Part shown: positions 1-7,038 of the stretch, piece after piece
How positions within the stretch are numbered: position 1 is the first letter of the stretch
Layout of the letters: the number at the start of each line of letters is the position of its first letter
NCBI GenBank assembly: GCA_030156535.1
Contig: JASGMJ010000036.1
Span: forward strand, 1-34,022
DNA length: 34,022 nucleotides
Source of the DNA: Candidatus Sumerlaeota bacterium
GTDB taxonomy: Bacteria; Sumerlaeota; Sumerlaeia; SLMS01; JAHLLQ01
Direction: 5' to 3'
Made by a program: the position numbers and the translations under genes
Notes under the pieces: generated by a model
What the model saw: only the letters and a program-made list of their open reading frames with translations
Told to the model about the DNA's origin: nothing
Databases searched by the model: none

Positions 1-372
1 AGTCTCTGGATGATTCATTACGTTCTGCGTGGCGTTACCTTCCCCACTGGTTGATGGTGGACGCCCCTCCTGCCCTGTAGTCGTACTTTCAGTTTTCGAC
101 AGTTGCGGGGTGACTGGTCTTCGAGTCCGCGGACACCTCACCACACTCGATGAACGCTTCCCGCTGTCGTTGTCTTCGATCAGCTCCCATCTTACGGACG
201 TAGCTCCTGCGATGGTGCAGGGTCGACGCGAGTACAGGAAGTTCGGGTGCGCCCATGCGACCTGGTGAGCTTCTCTTCGCGGTCTTGCTGAGCGCATTCG
301 TGGTCGCGCCCATGGTGACCTCCAGGGAGTCGGGCCGTAGATACGGCAACCCCATTGGAGGTGGCTCCCATC
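1..372. other. No convincing gene
   Basis: I see no open reading frame here with believable composition or a ribosome binding site. The overlapping frames on both strands look like chance ORFs in GC-rich DNA. A gene whose 3' end lies just left of the window cannot be excluded. Confidence 0.4.
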
Positions 373-561
373 ATGGACATCGAGACGAAGCGGATGATTG
401 ACAAACTTGACGATGAGGCGAAGGAGTCCGCGATGCAATTGTACGCGCTCAAGGACTTCGCGAAGCTGGTGGAAGAGTGCTTGAAAAGAGGCCAGATTCC
501 GATCCCGTGCAGCTCCATGTATCCCGATGATGACGACGACGATCCCCCCCACGACCAGTAG
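373..561 (+). CDS. Small acidic hypothetical protein
   Basis: A 62-residue protein of unknown function. I chose the ATG at 373 because a GGAGG sequence (357-361) sits 11 bases upstream; an in-frame TTG at 355 would overlap that site. The protein is largely helical in appearance, with charged segments near the N-terminus (ETKRMIDKLDDEAKESAM), and ends in a run of six aspartates (DDDDDD) followed by PPHDQ. It resembles no family I recognise. It is the first gene of the accessory stretch and lies 143 bases upstream of the next plus-strand gene. Small acidic proteins are frequent in phages and integrative elements, but that does not establish a role. Confidence 0.5.
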   Translation: MDIETKRMIDKLDDEAKESAMQLYALKDFAKLVEECLKRGQIPIPCSSMYPDDDDDDPPHDQ

Positions 562-704
562 TTCGCAGTCACCTCTTCATGACCTGGACCTGCTGGCCGT
601 GACGATGGGCTTTCCCCGCGGCGTCTTCCTCTTCTCCTTGCACCTTGCGGATACCTGGTGTCCGTTGCATTCAGCCTGCAACGTACGTGAGGTGTCCGTA
701 AACC

Positions 705-1214
705 ATGCCGAAGAAGCCATCCGAGAGCCGTCCTGTTTTCCCTGGTGATCTCGCCGAGGATCTCCTCAAGGTCGCCAAGAGGAGGAAGCGCCCCGAGACC
801 GACCTCTCTCCTCTGTTACAGGCCCTGGCCCGCGAGTGGATCGACAAGGGGTCGTACCGCCGTCGTGAGGAAGAGCTTCAGGAGATCACCGATCGGCTCA
901 GCGCCGTCGAAGATCAACTCCGCGCCATCACCTCCCCTTCTCCTGCTCTCATCAAGCAGACCAGGAAGTCGACCTCGGCCAAGATCGACAACCTCGCCCA
1001 CCGCGTACTCGAACACCTCACCACGATCGCCGACGAAGAGCGCGTGACTCCAAGGATCACCGCGCAGGAGATCGCTGCGCAGATCGCACGGCAAGGTGAC
1101 AAGCCCACAGGCAAGAAGATCACCGAACGCATCAAGAAGCTCATCGCCATGGGCGTGGTGACCATCGAGGAAGACTCCGGGGGCCGAGGTGGGCGACGGT
1201 ATCGTATCGAGTAG
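705..1214 (+). CDS. Putative DNA-binding protein with coiled coil and winged-helix-like C-terminus
   Basis: A 169-residue basic protein of no family I can name. The ATG at 705 follows GAGGTG (689-694) with a 10-base spacing. Residues 15-50 form a short helix-helix region (LAEDLLKVAKRRKRPETD onward) that could be a ribbon-helix-helix-like fold. Residues 51-80 are strongly charged with heptad-like leucines, suggesting a coiled coil. Residues 90-169 look like a winged helix: helices, a likely recognition helix (KKITERIKKLIAMGVVTI), then a glycine/arginine-rich wing ending GGRGGRRYRIE. The architecture suggests a dimeric DNA-binding regulator or partition-type protein of a mobile element. This is inference from sequence pattern only. 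It ends 2 bases before the stop of the convergent gene downstream. Confidence 0.6.
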   Translation: MPKKPSESRPVFPGDLAEDLLKVAKRRKRPETDLSPLLQALAREWIDKGSYRRREEELQEITDRLSAVEDQLRAITSPSPALIKQTRKSTSAKIDNLAHRVLEHLTTIADEERVTPRITAQEIAAQIARQGDKPTGKKITERIKKLIAMGVVTIEEDSGGRGGRRYRIE

Positions 1215-1216
1215 CT

Positions 1217-1651
1217 TCATAGTACTTCCGGTCTACGAGCTACAACCCTACTACAAGGTCTTCCAACCTCCGCTTCAAGGTTGCCGACCAGGTCCTCGAA
1301 CCAGTCGCTGTGGCTGAACATCTCGCCGTACGACCACCAGTGCGGCAGCTTCTCGTCCCATCGTACGAGCAACAGGTCGATGTCTACGCGCATGGTCCAG
1401 GAGAAGACAGAAGCTCGTGGTGCATCTGCCAGGGCCCAGTCCGGTCCCCACTCGACGAAGCCAAGTTCGGTCATGTGCAGACGTTCTTCGATCAGCACTG
1501 CTTCGAGCCACCGAGATCGATCTTCGTGGGTCTCCTGGGAGGCGTTGCACTCGCAGACCAGCTCTTCGATCTCCCTCAGGGGAACCTTCAAGGCCATCAG
1601 AGGAAGCAGAGGGGTTGGCTCATCCACAGACCCTTGGAACACATCTAACAT
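1217..1651 (-). CDS. Hypothetical protein coupled to a ParB-like HTH gene
   Basis: A 144-residue acidic protein rich in tryptophan, with WGPDW, PHWW and SDWFEDL segments, resembling nothing I recognise. Its ATG at 1651 overlaps the stop region of the upstream HTH gene by 7 bases (the sequence ATGTTAG contains both), so the two are probably translationally coupled and act together. The overlap and sensible codon use support it being real. The ORF is complete, with no transmembrane segment or signal peptide, so it is probably cytoplasmic. In mobile elements such small proteins paired with a ParB-type HTH protein are often accessory to recombination or maintenance; that link is speculative here. 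Confidence 0.5.
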   Translation of the reverse strand: MLDVFQGSVDEPTPLLPLMALKVPLREIEELVCECNASQETHEDRSRWLEAVLIEERLHMTELGFVEWGPDWALADAPRASVFSWTMRVDIDLLLVRWDEKLPHWWSYGEMFSHSDWFEDLVGNLEAEVGRPCSRVVARRPEVL

Positions 1652-2211
1652 GACGGTGTACCTGAAAGAAGCTCTGCGAAAGCACGTCGTTGCCTGATCG
1701 GGTCGGGCATGGCGGCGATCTCGCGAAGGTTACCTTCGGTCAGATGCGCAACGTACTCCTCGTTCTCATCGGCCACGACGAATGCGATGACGTCATCTGG
1801 GAGGCGCAACAGCCCGATGTACTGCGCGACCCTGGACCTGCTGACACCGAAGCGCTCGGCCACCATCGACTGGGTGACCTTCTTTGCCCCGATGTCCTCG
1901 TGGAACGCGGCCTTCATCTTCTGGGCGACCACGAGGGGGTTCTTCATCCAGCCCCGGCGCAGGTACGCCTCTCGGGTTCTCTTTGGCTGCGGAGCCACCA
2001 GGGTCAGACGAAGCTGACGGTTCTCCCGGTAAGCCCAGACCCTGCCCGAATCGTAAAGGCGGCCAGGCCTGAACCGGGGTTGAATCCCTCGTTCGTCGTC
2101 GCGCTCGGGGAGCCAGAAGGCTTCCTGAGGCGAACATCGAAGTCGAACAGGCATAGGGTCTTCGTGAAGTAGGTCTCGGTCTTGGGCGGCAACAACCTCG
2201 TCCTCCGACAA
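1645..2211 (-). CDS. ParB/KorB-like helix-turn-helix protein, start uncertain
   Basis: A protein of up to 188 residues with a clear ParB/KorB-type helix-turn-helix near residues 110-140: VTQSMVAERFGVSRSRVAQY followed by IGLLRLPDDV. The C-terminal part (LTEGNLREIAAMPDPIRQRR) also resembles the region after the HTH in ParB-like proteins and in small HTH proteins found beside recombinases of integrated elements. I see no N-terminal ParB nuclease/CTPase motif, so it is more likely an element-encoded DNA-binding protein than a chromosomal ParB. The start is unclear: TTG at 2211 lacks a ribosome binding site and an ATG lies at 2154. Upstream of about 2140 the neighbouring frame has the more GC-rich third positions, so the N-terminus may be frameshifted. 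It is coupled to the next gene by overlapping stop and start. Confidence 0.6.
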   Translation of the reverse strand: MSEDEVVAAQDRDLLHEDPMPVRLRCSPQEAFWLPERDDERGIQPRFRPGRLYDSGRVWAYRENRQLRLTLVAPQPKRTREAYLRRGWMKNPLVVAQKMKAAFHEDIGAKKVTQSMVAERFGVSRSRVAQYIGLLRLPDDVIAFVVADENEEYVAHLTEGNLREIAAMPDPIRQRRAFAELLSGTPSC

Positions 2212-2238
2212 GGGTAGTGCTTCACCAGAGGTACACCG

Positions 2239-2355
2239 TCAAGAACCGTAGAGTAGCGACATGAGCACCTGCTCGGAGAGCACGACCATGTAGCCGTCGT
2301 CGACGACGAAGCAGAGCCTCTTCTTCGAGATCGAGGTCTGTCCTTCTTGTGCCAT
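2239..2355 (-). CDS. Possible 38-residue small ORF upstream of the HTH gene
   Basis: An ATG-initiated ORF too short for routine calling, reading MAQEGQTSISKKRLC and then a hydrophobic stretch VVDDGYMVVLSEQVLMSLL. Codons have strong GC bias at third positions, as in real genes. I see no GGAGG-type site. Its stop codon TGA is in the same frame as the HTH gene that begins 28 bases further on. It could therefore be a separate small gene or the original N-terminus of the HTH protein cut off by a nonsense mutation. Confidence 0.3.
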   Translation of the reverse strand: MAQEGQTSISKKRLCFVVDDGYMVVLSEQVLMSLLYGS

Positions 2356-2423
2356 GTAGGGGAGGTAGGGGGTGAGGCCGGAGAGAGGTCAGCGTCGCCG
2401 GGCATCTCGGAGAGGTCGATGTT

Positions 2424-2495
2424 ACCGGCTCAGGGCCGGTGGTCCAGGTGCCGTTCTGGAGGGGTCATCAGGTTCAAGTCCTCTTCTGGGCACCA
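2424..2495 (+). tRNA. Partial or degenerate tRNA-Leu(CAG)-like sequence
   Basis: The sequence holds a perfect 5-bp anticodon arm (ACCGG 2424-2428, loop CTCAGGG, CCGGT 2436-2440) with anticodon CAG at 2431-2433, a T before it and a G after, as in tRNA-Leu. A long variable arm follows (TCCAG 2443-2447 pairing with CTGGA 2456-2460), then a T-loop TTCAAGT (2473-2479), an acceptor 3' strand TCTGGGC and an encoded CCA (2493-2495). The T-stem is spoiled: the ten bases 2461-2470 appear inserted, and removing them restores a paired GGAGG/CCTCT stem. Upstream there is no matching acceptor strand (GCCCAGA) and no normal D-arm. I therefore read it as a remnant or element-borne tRNA end rather than a functional tRNA. 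Confidence 0.5.
2471..2495 (+). other. Candidate attachment site core (tRNA 3' end)
   Basis: This is the intact 3' portion of a tRNA: T-loop, T-stem 3' strand, acceptor 3' strand and CCA. Such segments are the usual crossover region for tRNA-targeting integrases, and here it marks the switch from accessory-looking genes to ordinary chromosome. The matching copy would be expected at the 3' end of an intact tRNA-Leu outside the window. Confidence 0.4.
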
Positions 2496-2540
2496 TTAAT
2501 TTTCAAGTAACTGCACCAATCTCAGCAGTTTCACTGCACC

Positions 2541-2577
2541 GGAGCCGGGAGAATTGATCTCCCGGCTCCCTGCATTT
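2541..2577 (+). terminator. Strong hairpin terminator after the tRNA-like sequence
   Basis: A perfect 11-bp GC-rich stem (2541-2551 pairing with 2559-2569) with a 7-base loop AATTGAT, followed by CTGCATTTT. It begins 46 bases after the tRNA CCA end. It suits a rho-independent terminator for the original chromosomal tRNA gene; the T-run is modest. Confidence 0.65.
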
Positions 2578-2902
2578 TCAAGGCCACCGGACTCCACCCC
2601 CCCCCGACCGGACTCCCTGCTGTTGCCTGGCCGGGACGGCGAATCCTCTGCCGCCTGACCCGCCACCCTCTCCTCGCCCCAGAGCCTTCCACAACCCGAC
2701 GGACGGGTGTCATCGCCAGCGCAGTCCCCGTGGCCACGGAGGAGGCGCGCGCGGTGTTCAGCATTGGGCACGAGTGCAAAACGATCTGTGCGTGTTCCTG
2801 CGCGAGACAAAGGAGTGGGGAACACACAAGCGCCCGGCAAAGGCACTTGTCTCACGCCTGTCGGCGTACTAGTCACGGACATCTTTTTGGATGAGGAATG
2901 CC
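2578..2902. other. Intergenic region without a recognisable gene
   Basis: Between the terminator and the aminopeptidase gene I find no believable coding frame. It presumably contains the promoter of the downstream gene, but I see no convincing pair of -35 and -10 boxes: a TTGTCT near 2848 is followed by TACTAG at too short a distance. Confidence 0.4.
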
Positions 2903-4168
2903 ATGGGTTTGATTGGGGGAACACGGAAAGCACAGCGGCTCCTGCTGGGTGCCGCGGTGGTGCTCGCCGCCTGCGTTTGTGCGGCGCCAACAAATACCAC
3001 ACCGGGACGGGCAGAGACGCCTGCCCTTCAAAGCACCGAGCAGGAGAGCAAACGGATGCGTGCACGTGAACTGGGAATCGACGTGGGCATTCTGCCCACG
3101 GGCAAATGGAACGCGATCACCGACGTGGATGGCGTCGCCGTTGGGCACAAGACATTGTGGGAAGGCGAGAACGTTCGCACGGGCGTCACCGTGATTCTGC
3201 CGCACGCGGGCAACATCTACCGCGAAAAGGTTCCGGCGGCGGTCTATCTGGGGAACGCGTATGGCAAGCTCGCGGGCTCGACCCAGGTCCAGGAACTCGG
3301 CACGCTCGAAACGCCCATCGCACTGACCAACACACTGAGCGTCGCGGCTGGGATGGAAGGTCTGATCCGGCATACGCTGCAACAGGACGGCAACGAGAGC
3401 GTCCGCTCGGTCAACGCCGTGGTCGGCGAGACGAACGACGCCTGGCTCAACGACATTCGCGGAATGCACGTGACGCCCGCGCATGTTCTCGAAGCACTTG
3501 CCAGCGCGAAAGCCGGCCCCGTCGAGGAAGGCACCGTTGGCGCGGGAACGGGCACGTCGTGCTTCGGCTTCAAAGGCGGAATCGGAACGTCATCGCGGCG
3601 CCTGCCCGCCGAGTTCGGCGGCTACACGGTGGGCGTGCTGGTGCAGACGAATTACGGCGGCGTGCTGACAATCAACGGCGCGCCGGTGGGGCGCGAGCTC
3701 GGCTCGTTTCCGCTCAGCGACTACACCACCGGCCCCCGGGTTGACGGCTCGTGCATGGTCGTCGTGGCAACGGACGCCCCGCTCTCCCCGCGCAATCTCG
3801 AACGTGTGGCCAAGCGCGCCATCATCGGTCTGGGACGGACGGGGTCGTATCTGAGCAACGGCTCGGGCGACTTCGTGATCGCATTTTCGACGGCCTACCG
3901 CCTCCCCCACGACGGAGAACGCCTCGACCCGCCCGTCGCACTTGTCGCCAACGATTCGATGAGCACGCTGTTCATGGCAACGGCGGAAGCCACCGAGGAA
4001 GCCGTGTACAACTCGATGTTCATGGCCACTTCGGTGACGGGAAACGACGGACATCGGCGCGAAGCAATTCCGCTCGATCGCGTCGCCGAAATCTGCCGCC
4101 GCTACGGTGTGCTCGACTTGCAGGACCGCCTGCCCGGCGTGCGTGCCGGGCAAGCTGCCGCAGAGTAG
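2903..4168 (+). CDS. DmpA-type (P1/S58 family) N-terminal-nucleophile aminopeptidase, exported lipoprotein
   Basis: This belongs to the DmpA/BapA family: autoprocessing hydrolases that release N-terminal amino acids from peptides and amides, some accepting D-residues or beta-peptides. Family marks include the N-terminal GKWNAITDVDGVAVGH region, GAGTGTSCFGFKGGIGT in the middle, and VDGSCMVVVATDAPLSP, in which the Gly-Ser bond is the expected self-cleavage point and the Ser the N-terminal nucleophile. Length matches the family once the leader is removed. I chose ATG 2903 because GAGGA (2893-2897) precedes it by 5 bases; an ATG at 2891 would add four residues. The N-terminus is a lipoprotein signal with lipobox LAAC, so it is probably membrane-anchored in the periplasm. 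It converges with the amidase gene, with one base between the stops. Confidence 0.9.
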   Translation: MGLIGGTRKAQRLLLGAAVVLAACVCAAPTNTTPGRAETPALQSTEQESKRMRARELGIDVGILPTGKWNAITDVDGVAVGHKTLWEGENVRTGVTVILPHAGNIYREKVPAAVYLGNAYGKLAGSTQVQELGTLETPIALTNTLSVAAGMEGLIRHTLQQDGNESVRSVNAVVGETNDAWLNDIRGMHVTPAHVLEALASAKAGPVEEGTVGAGTGTSCFGFKGGIGTSSRRLPAEFGGYTVGVLVQTNYGGVLTINGAPVGRELGSFPLSDYTTGPRVDGSCMVVVATDAPLSPRNLERVAKRAIIGLGRTGSYLSNGSGDFVIAFSTAYRLPHDGERLDPPVALVANDSMSTLFMATAEATEEAVYNSMFMATSVTGNDGHRREAIPLDRVAEICRRYGVLDLQDRLPGVRAGQAAAE

Positions 4169-4169
4169 C

Positions 4170-5252
4170 TTATTCGACTTTCACGCGCACCGTCTGCGTG
4201 TCGTACCACGCGCCTTTGAATTTGACGCGTGAGGCTCCGATGCTGAAAGCGCCCGCCTCGGGGCGGCTCAACGTGATCTCGTAGACGACGAGGTTCGGCG
4301 ACGACTCCGTCCGGCTTGGAGGCCCGGCAACGGCGAGGTCCTTGATGACGCTGAAATCGGGGAAGATGATGTCTTCAGTGGCCAGCGTCTCCACGCCCTC
4401 GCCGCGCACCGTCAGGGCATACGTGAACGGCTCGCCCGCGCGCACGGGCTTTTCCTTGATGCGTGCCGTGGCGAAGACCTCGCGCGCCTGGCTGGCCTCG
4501 GGAGAGGGAAGCTCGATCGGTTCGACTCCGTACTCGCGAATGCGGGCGCGCACACGCTCGCTGAATTCCTCCCAGGGAAAGTGCTCGCCGGGATCGCTCT
4601 TGTTCCACGGCTGCACCTGATAATGCCCCACCAGGCCGTGCGCCACGAAACGCTTGTTCTCCTCATCGACGACAACGCTGTACGGGCCTTCGTAGGCCGT
4701 ACCCTCGGGATGATACGCGGGAATCTCCCACTTCACGCAGAGGTACGCACAGAGATCAACGAGTGAGTCCAACAGCTCCGGCGTCCACGTCTCCTCGTGG
4801 CGGCTCCATCCGGCGCACTCGATGCCAAACGCCCGCCCGTTGTAGTACGTTTGTGCGTGCGCGATGTCCCCCTCGTTAACCATCTGGCAGATTTCGCCGT
4901 GACGCCCCATGACGTAGTGCGAACTGACGTTGCGGTCGTTGCTTTTGAAGTAGCCGATGACTCCAGCGAAGTTACGTTCCTGGTTCTCGGCAAACGACAA
5001 TGCGTCGTCGTAGCGCCCTTCAGTCGTGTGGATGACGATCGCCGTGACGTTTTCCGGCGTGCGTTCGCCATGGCGAAACGGCCCCGCGGCAACCCATGCC
5101 ATCGGCGGCGGCGGAGGCGACGGCAGTTCCCATGCCCACGATGCCATCGGATCGGCATCGCAGACAGCTTGGGAACGGGAAGCACAACCGCCAAGCATCG
5201 CGGCAGCGAAAAGCAGGGAAGCAAGAGCGGGAAAGGCAAAACGAAAACGCAT
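4170..5252 (-). CDS. N-acetylmuramoyl-L-alanine amidase lipoprotein with BatD-like C-terminal domain
   Basis: An AmpD/AmiD-type (Amidase_2) zinc hydrolase predicted to cut the bond between muramic acid and L-alanine in peptidoglycan. Numbering from ATG 5252, a lipoprotein signal ends in lipobox LGGC (Cys23). Residues 65-225 carry the expected ligands and catalytic residues: His75 (VIHTTEG), Glu145 (GIECAG), His210, Lys218 and Asp220, with the His-Lys-Asp spacing of AmpD. Residues 262-360 form an extra beta-rich domain ending in GAFSIGASRVKFKGAWY and a terminal TVRVKV strand. That pattern resembles the repeated Ig-like domains of BatD. The start is set by GGAG (5261-5264) 8 bases upstream; the longer frame to 5591 lacks support. 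A peptidoglycan remodelling or recycling role at the outer membrane or periplasm is likely. Confidence 0.88.
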   Translation of the reverse strand: MRFRFAFPALASLLFAAAMLGGCASRSQAVCDADPMASWAWELPSPPPPPMAWVAAGPFRHGERTPENVTAIVIHTTEGRYDDALSFAENQERNFAGVIGYFKSNDRNVSSHYVMGRHGEICQMVNEGDIAHAQTYYNGRAFGIECAGWSRHEETWTPELLDSLVDLCAYLCVKWEIPAYHPEGTAYEGPYSVVVDEENKRFVAHGLVGHYQVQPWNKSDPGEHFPWEEFSERVRARIREYGVEPIELPSPEASQAREVFATARIKEKPVRAGEPFTYALTVRGEGVETLATEDIIFPDFSVIKDLAVAGPPSRTESSPNLVVYEITLSRPEAGAFSIGASRVKFKGAWYDTQTVRVKVE

Positions 5253-5436
5253 GGCAAAGACTCCGGAAAAAAGTTCACGGCAAGTGAGGCGGAAGGTTTC
5301 ATCGAGCCGACGGGCAAGCCTTTGAATCCACTTCGCAAACCGCAACCGATTTCGCGAGCCACTTACCGATGGACATACACCGGGCCATGAACGAGGAAAC
5401 TCCGAAATCACCCGCTCTCCCCCACAAGGCTTCACG

Positions 5437-5784
5437 ATGATCACCGAGCAGGAACGTGCCGAACTGAAAACCCTGATGATCGACAGGATCGCGGAGCTGG
5501 AGGCCAGCATCGCCCGACTGCGCGAGCGCGTCGAAACCGTCTCGCCCGACAGTGCCATCGGCCGTCTGAGCCGCTTGGACTCGATGATCAACGCGGGAAC
5601 CGTGAATCAGGCCATCCACGACTCCCAGGCGAAGCTCACGCGCCTGCGCAACCGCCTTGAGCGCATCGCCGACGCCGACTTCGATCAGTGCCGCATGTGC
5701 GGCCAGCCGCTCTCGATCGAACGCCTCAGGGCCGCCCCCGACCGTGGCGTCTGCACAACCTGTCTCTCCGCAAAACACGCCTGA
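5437..5784 (+). CDS. DksA/TraR-like C4 zinc-finger protein
   Basis: A 115-residue protein with the layout of the DksA/TraR family. The long charged coiled coil at residues 4-80 (LEASIARLRERVE, SQAKLTRLRNRLERI) is followed by a C4 zinc finger: Cys85, Cys88, Cys106 and Cys109 (CRMCGQPL and CTTC). Family members enter the RNA polymerase secondary channel and alter transcription initiation, often with ppGpp. The tip Asp-x-x-Asp-Ala motif of E. coli DksA is not obvious, so regulatory activity cannot be assumed; many short relatives are uncharacterised. It stands alone, divergent from the amidase gene and convergent with the dehydrogenase gene. Confidence 0.8.
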   Translation: MITEQERAELKTLMIDRIAELEASIARLRERVETVSPDSAIGRLSRLDSMINAGTVNQAIHDSQAKLTRLRNRLERIADADFDQCRMCGQPLSIERLRAAPDRGVCTTCLSAKHA

Positions 5785-5812
5785 AAGAGCCGGCAAGCGC
5801 CGCCCCAGCCGC

Positions 5813-6862
5813 CTATCGGCTGCGCCCGCCGAAGTCGATCATCGCCTTCAGAACGCCATCGCCATAGCGGCAAAGCAGATCGAACGCATCCTTGGTCTGC
5901 TCGAACGCGAAGCGATGCGTGATCATCCGGCCTGCATCGACTTTGCCTTCCGCGATCAGTTCCAATGCCTCCTCGACGCAGTGCCGCTGGCGCCGCACGT
6001 TGCAGAGTGTGATCTCCCTGCGGCGCATCTTGTCGATGACGAAGGAGATGCGGTCGAACTCCGGAATACCGATCAGCATCAGCTTGCCGCCGGGCTTGAG
6101 CAAATCGAGCGACTGGTCCAGCGTCTCCTGCTTGCCACAGCATTCGAAGACGACATCGAGGCCCAGGGGTTCGCGTGCGAGAATCGCGGCGACGACGTCC
6201 TCTTCGCCGGGATTGCCGACCCAAGCCGCACCACCCTGGCGGGCGAGCGCCACGCGCTCGGGCACAAGGTCGGTGCCATACACGGCAGCCGCCCCTGCGT
6301 GCAACGCGGGCAGCATGACGCTCCACCCGATCGGCCCCATTCCCAGAATCCCGACTTTCGCTCCGGCCATCGGAATCGATTGTTTCACCGCGTAGACGCC
6401 AATGGCGAGTGGCTCGGAGATCGTTGCCACTTCCATCGGCGTCCCCGGCTTGATCGGGATGCAGTTCTCCGCAGGCATGACGATGTATTCCGAGAGGCAC
6501 CCCTCGGCCTGCCCCGGGCAACCGAGGAAGCGATTGTTCCGGCACGTATTCGGCCGCCCGCTCAGGCACTGGTCGCATCTGCCGCACGTCATGGCCGGCT
6601 CGATCGCCACGCGGTCACCGGGCTTCAGCGTCTCCACGTCACTGCCCACCTCCACGACGGTTCCCGCGCCTTCGTGGCCCACGGCAAAGGGATGGCGCAC
6701 GATCTGGCTGCCGATCCGTCCCGTCGTGTAATAGTGAACGTCGGACCCGCAAACGCCCACGGCACCCATCCGGACAAGGACGTCGGACGGGCGCTCGATC
6801 TTCGGGTCCGGCACCTCGCGCATTTCCATCTCGCGGATACCGGTCAGCACCATCGCCTTCAT
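5813..6862 (-). CDS. Zinc-dependent medium-chain alcohol/polyol dehydrogenase
   Basis: A 349-residue NAD-dependent dehydrogenase of the medium-chain (sorbitol/xylitol/threonine dehydrogenase-like) superfamily, probably oxidising a sugar alcohol or related secondary alcohol. Numbering from ATG 6862: catalytic zinc ligands Cys38, His63 and Glu64 (GHEGAG), a structural zinc site Cys93, Cys96, Cys99 and Cys107, and a Rossmann motif GMGPIG at 174-179. Asp198 after the second beta strand favours NAD over NADP. The start is supported by GGAG 7 bases upstream; the frame extends to 6937 without a better start. The exact substrate cannot be read from the sequence. It is a single gene, separated from rplQ by the operon terminator. 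Confidence 0.88.
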   Translation of the reverse strand: MKAMVLTGIREMEMREVPDPKIERPSDVLVRMGAVGVCGSDVHYYTTGRIGSQIVRHPFAVGHEGAGTVVEVGSDVETLKPGDRVAIEPAMTCGRCDQCLSGRPNTCRNNRFLGCPGQAEGCLSEYIVMPAENCIPIKPGTPMEVATISEPLAIGVYAVKQSIPMAGAKVGILGMGPIGWSVMLPALHAGAAAVYGTDLVPERVALARQGGAAWVGNPGEEDVVAAILAREPLGLDVVFECCGKQETLDQSLDLLKPGGKLMLIGIPEFDRISFVIDKMRRREITLCNVRRQRHCVEEALELIAEGKVDAGRMITHRFAFEQTKDAFDLLCRYGDGVLKAMIDFGGRSR

Positions 6863-6980
6863 CGTTCGACTCCGTCGCCGTCTCTCTTGAGGTTGCCTGC
6901 ACGAAAGCACGCGCAACGAAGAAGCGACCTCCGGCAACCGTCAACGCCTATGTGCGGCAATGACCATGTGCGGCAGAATG

Positions 6981-7010
6981 AAAATGCCCCGGCCGTTGCG
7001 GGCCGGGGCA
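6981..7010 (-). terminator. Rho-independent terminator of the ribosomal protein operon
   Basis: A perfect 10-bp stem (6985-6994 with 7001-7010) around a 6-base loop. Read on the minus strand it is followed by TTTTCATT. It lies 28 bases beyond the rplQ stop and ends the long minus-strand operon. Confidence 0.85.
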
Positions 7011-7038
7011 GGGAGAAAGCACGTTGAACGAGCGGGGA

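Larger units (their letters stand above)
1..2495. mobile_element. End of a putative integrated genetic element
   Basis: This stretch differs in character from the rest of the window. It contains only small genes I cannot name, several with helix-turn-helix-like features, and it stops at a partial tRNA-Leu-like sequence with a 3' CCA. Elements that integrate with site-specific recombinases commonly use the 3' end of a tRNA gene and leave a 3' tRNA fragment at the far end; the orientation here fits that, with the element to the left and the fragment followed by ordinary chromosome. No integrase or recombinase is visible, so the diagnosis rests on the boundary and gene content. The left end of the element is outside the window. 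Confidence 0.45.

Noticed and set aside
5657..7027. Long plus-strand ORF across the dehydrogenase gene
   Set aside because: It is the shadow of the minus-strand dehydrogenase, which has complete family motifs; the plus frame has low-complexity arginine- and histidine-rich composition.
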